From Karalla daura (Eukaryota > Chordata > Actinopteri > Chaetodontiformes > Leiognathidae), in NCBI GenBank assembly GCA_029224185.1, contig CM055197.1, positions 21,744,283 through 21,808,282 on the forward strand: DNA of 64,000 nucleotides, in the 5' to 3' direction. The notes beneath the pieces are model-generated. The model made no database searches. It worked only from the letters and a program-made list of their open reading frames with translations, and was not told where the DNA came from. A program made the translations under genes and the position numbers. This document shows, in pieces, positions 62,620-64,000 of the stretch (position 1 is the first letter of the stretch; each line of letters begins with the position of its first letter).

Positions 62620-62840
62620 GGCTTAGCATCGGTGGCCGGTTTTTATCACGGCGGCGCCCGCTCGCTCCCCGGTCCCAGCCCCTTCTCCTCGCCCCCCCCC
62701 CCCCCCCCTCCCTCCCTTCCTCCCCCCCTCGGCGTTTTCATTTTTCTCTGGAGTCGGGTGGAGGTGAGTCACCGAGTCAGGCGGGAGGAGAGGGTGGCCG
62801 CGGCGGCAGCAGCAGCAGCAGATGTGTAAATGCCAGGAGA
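62620..62840. promoter_or_regulatory. GC-rich block with possible promoter character
   Basis: CACGGCGGCGCCCGCTCGCT is followed by a long C-run near 62691-62708, GAGTCACCGAGTCAG (AP-1-like) near 62765-62780, and GGCCGCGGCGGCAGCAGCAG. It is GC-rich and CpG-containing within an otherwise (CA)n-rich intron. An alternative promoter or 5' exon is possible, but I find no clear donor in frame with the next exon. Confidence 0.25.
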
Positions 62841-63257
62841 TGCTTGGGGACGCTGCAGTGCTTCTTCTGCAGCAAGTCGAGTACGGAGGACGGGCCTCGG
62901 TGCTGTCGGCCGTCTGGCTTGTGTCCGGGCCTGCGCGTCACATGCGCCCAGTGCACACCAGTCCAGCCCCGGAGCTCGTAGAAATTGGGCTGGGTGTAAA
63001 TAAGATGGCTGTCAGCTCTGTCACAGGGAGACAGACACACACACACACACACACACACATGGGCACCTTCAGCATTGCATCTCAAGTGGAAACCCATACG
63101 CACACACACACACGCACACACACCTTCTGTATACCTTTAGGTGCTTGGGTGTAAGTGACACACACACACACACACACCCACCCTTACTCACCCCTGCACA
63201 GCAGATAGACATTGCAAAAGTGACAGACACAAGGTTCGCACAATGATGTGTGTACTC

Positions 63258-63294
<37 letters not shown>

Positions 63295-63775
63295 CACGCG
63301 TTGAAGAGGTTGGAGAGACGGTGGCTAAGTGACAGAGAGACAGACAGTGTAAAACAAACACTGAGGAGATGCCGGTAAGTGATGGACGCGCACACACAGC
63401 CGGCCGTGTGGCTAAGCGGAGCTGAAGGGAGCAGTCAGCCAGCGGCGGGGGTTTGTCTGAGCGTTCATCACTGGCTTTATAGAAGTGCCACTCACACACA
63501 CACACACACACACACACATCCCCCGCACACATGTACACACACCGCCCCGCTCCCCGTCTCCTTTGCTCTCGCTCCCCTCCAAAGATTGACGTCCGCGGTG
63601 TCAGTCCTCATCAGTTCAGCCCGTGTCCAAACCTCGTCTCTCTCTCCCAAGTTTTCATCTTGTTTGCCCCCCCCCACCCACCCAAAGAGTTTCCGTTTCA
63701 CAAGAGCGGCATCTGTGCAACATCCCCCCCGTGACCCCGTCTCACGCGCTGACCTCGCCTTGACTCCGTTGACAG

Positions 63776-63968
63776 GGACGGGCTTCGCCACGTGCAGCAT
63801 AAAGGAGAGCGCGGCAGACAGCGACGCCGACCTGGACGTGGACGGGGACGACACGCTGGAGTACGGCAAGGCCCAGTACACCGAGGCCGACATCATCCCC
63901 TGCTCCGGGGCCGGGGAGGACCAGGGAGAGGCCAGGGAGAGGGAGGCGCTCCGGGGAGCCGTGCTCAA
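63776..63968 (+). CDS. rnf220: RNF220 internal exon, acidic DSDADLDVDGDD block
   Basis: 193 bp; the first two bases complete a Gly codon and the last two (AA) begin an Asn/Lys codon, donor CAA|GTAGGA. It encodes TGFATCSIKESAADSDADLD, then VDGDDTLEYGKAQYTEAD and IIPCSGAGEDQGEAREREAL and RGAVL. Mammalian RNF220 has the same block (DSDADLDVDGDDTLEYGK ... EAKEREALRGAVLN, from memory). Reading through the donor gives an immediate stop (AAG TAG), which supports a splice there rather than a terminal exon. The exon is strikingly GC-rich at third positions compared with the first exon in the window. The coiled coil and RING would follow beyond the window. Confidence 0.96.
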
Positions 63969-64000
63969 GTAGGAAGGCGCAGTGGCCGCGGTTCGCGCCG
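63969..64000 (+). other. rnf220: Start of the next rnf220 intron, cut by the window end
   Basis: Begins GTAGGAAGGCGCAG. Only 32 bp are visible. Confidence 0.85.

Larger units (their letters stand above)
58381..63775 (+). other. rnf220: Large CpG-rich rnf220 intron
   Basis: GT-AG intron of 5,395 bp (GTGAAC ... CCGTTGACAG). It holds a long TG/CG array (58732-58857), a dense CpG-rich zone (about 58950-59600), (CCCT)n at about 59799-59824, (GAG)n followed by a G-run at 60223-60265, (GT)n near 61532-61575, (CA)n near 61698-61735, a GC-rich block at about 62620-62840 with a C-run and a GGC/AGC repeat, and several (CA)n runs from 63030 to 63520. Long open frames on both strands in the CpG-rich part have no recognisable domains and follow base composition. 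Confidence 0.88.

Noticed and set aside
63961..63972. In-frame stop AAG TAG after RGAVL as the end of the protein
   Set aside because: The family continues with Asn and a long C-terminus with a RING. AA|GTAGGA fits a donor in the expected phase, so this is a splice site rather than a terminus.

Overview
The window is vertebrate genomic DNA, most likely from a teleost fish. The evidence is GT-AG split exons of a vertebrate gene, very frequent (CA)n/(TG)n microsatellites, tRNA-derived SINE fragments, a decayed non-LTR retrotransposon end of the kind common in fish, and a palindrome-ended nonautonomous DNA element. There are no bacterial-type operons, CRISPR arrays or rRNA/tRNA genes.

The only protein-coding gene I can support is rnf220 (E3 ubiquitin-protein ligase RNF220) on the + strand. 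Seven internal coding exons lie at 42908-43037, 48533-48584, 52574-52669, 55148-55190, 57090-57214, 58251-58380 and 63776-63968. Their phases join without a break (2+...+2, 769 nt in total). They encode the middle of the protein: a first CPIC zinc-finger-like segment, a Ser-rich linker, a basic TFLRVRANRQ segment, a C2HC finger, the EEYEWAGQKRIRATALLEGGFRG block and the acidic DSDADLDVDGDD block. The N-terminal exon(s) lie upstream of the window or were not recognised. The coiled coil and C-terminal RING lie downstream.

Region by region: 1-42907 is non-coding sequence with no recognisable exon, probably a long upstream intron. It holds many simple repeats, a DNA-transposon-like element (9697-10220) with a diverged relative (6545-6675), a LINE 3' remnant (about 14650-15020), two tRNA-derived SINE fragments (about 38463-38568 on the minus strand and 42668-42820 on the plus strand), and several unique homeodomain-motif-rich stretches that look like candidate conserved enhancers. 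From 42908 to 63968 the exons alternate with introns of about 1.0-5.5 kb. GC and CpG content rise clearly toward the 3' end.

The most interesting readings concern isoform control of rnf220. First, a CpG-rich internal promoter (about 54700-54983) has ETS, E-box and YY1 motifs and is followed by a short first exon. That exon is open in frame to a canonical donor at 55011 and joins the TFLRVR exon in phase, predicting an N-terminally truncated protein. Second, a strong in-exon donor at 57137 would remove exactly 26 codons carrying the whole C2HC finger without a frameshift. Third, there is an in-frame NAGNAG acceptor at 48533, and (TG)8 tracts sit beside the acceptors of two exons. None of these has been tested here with transcripts; each is a prediction from sequence.
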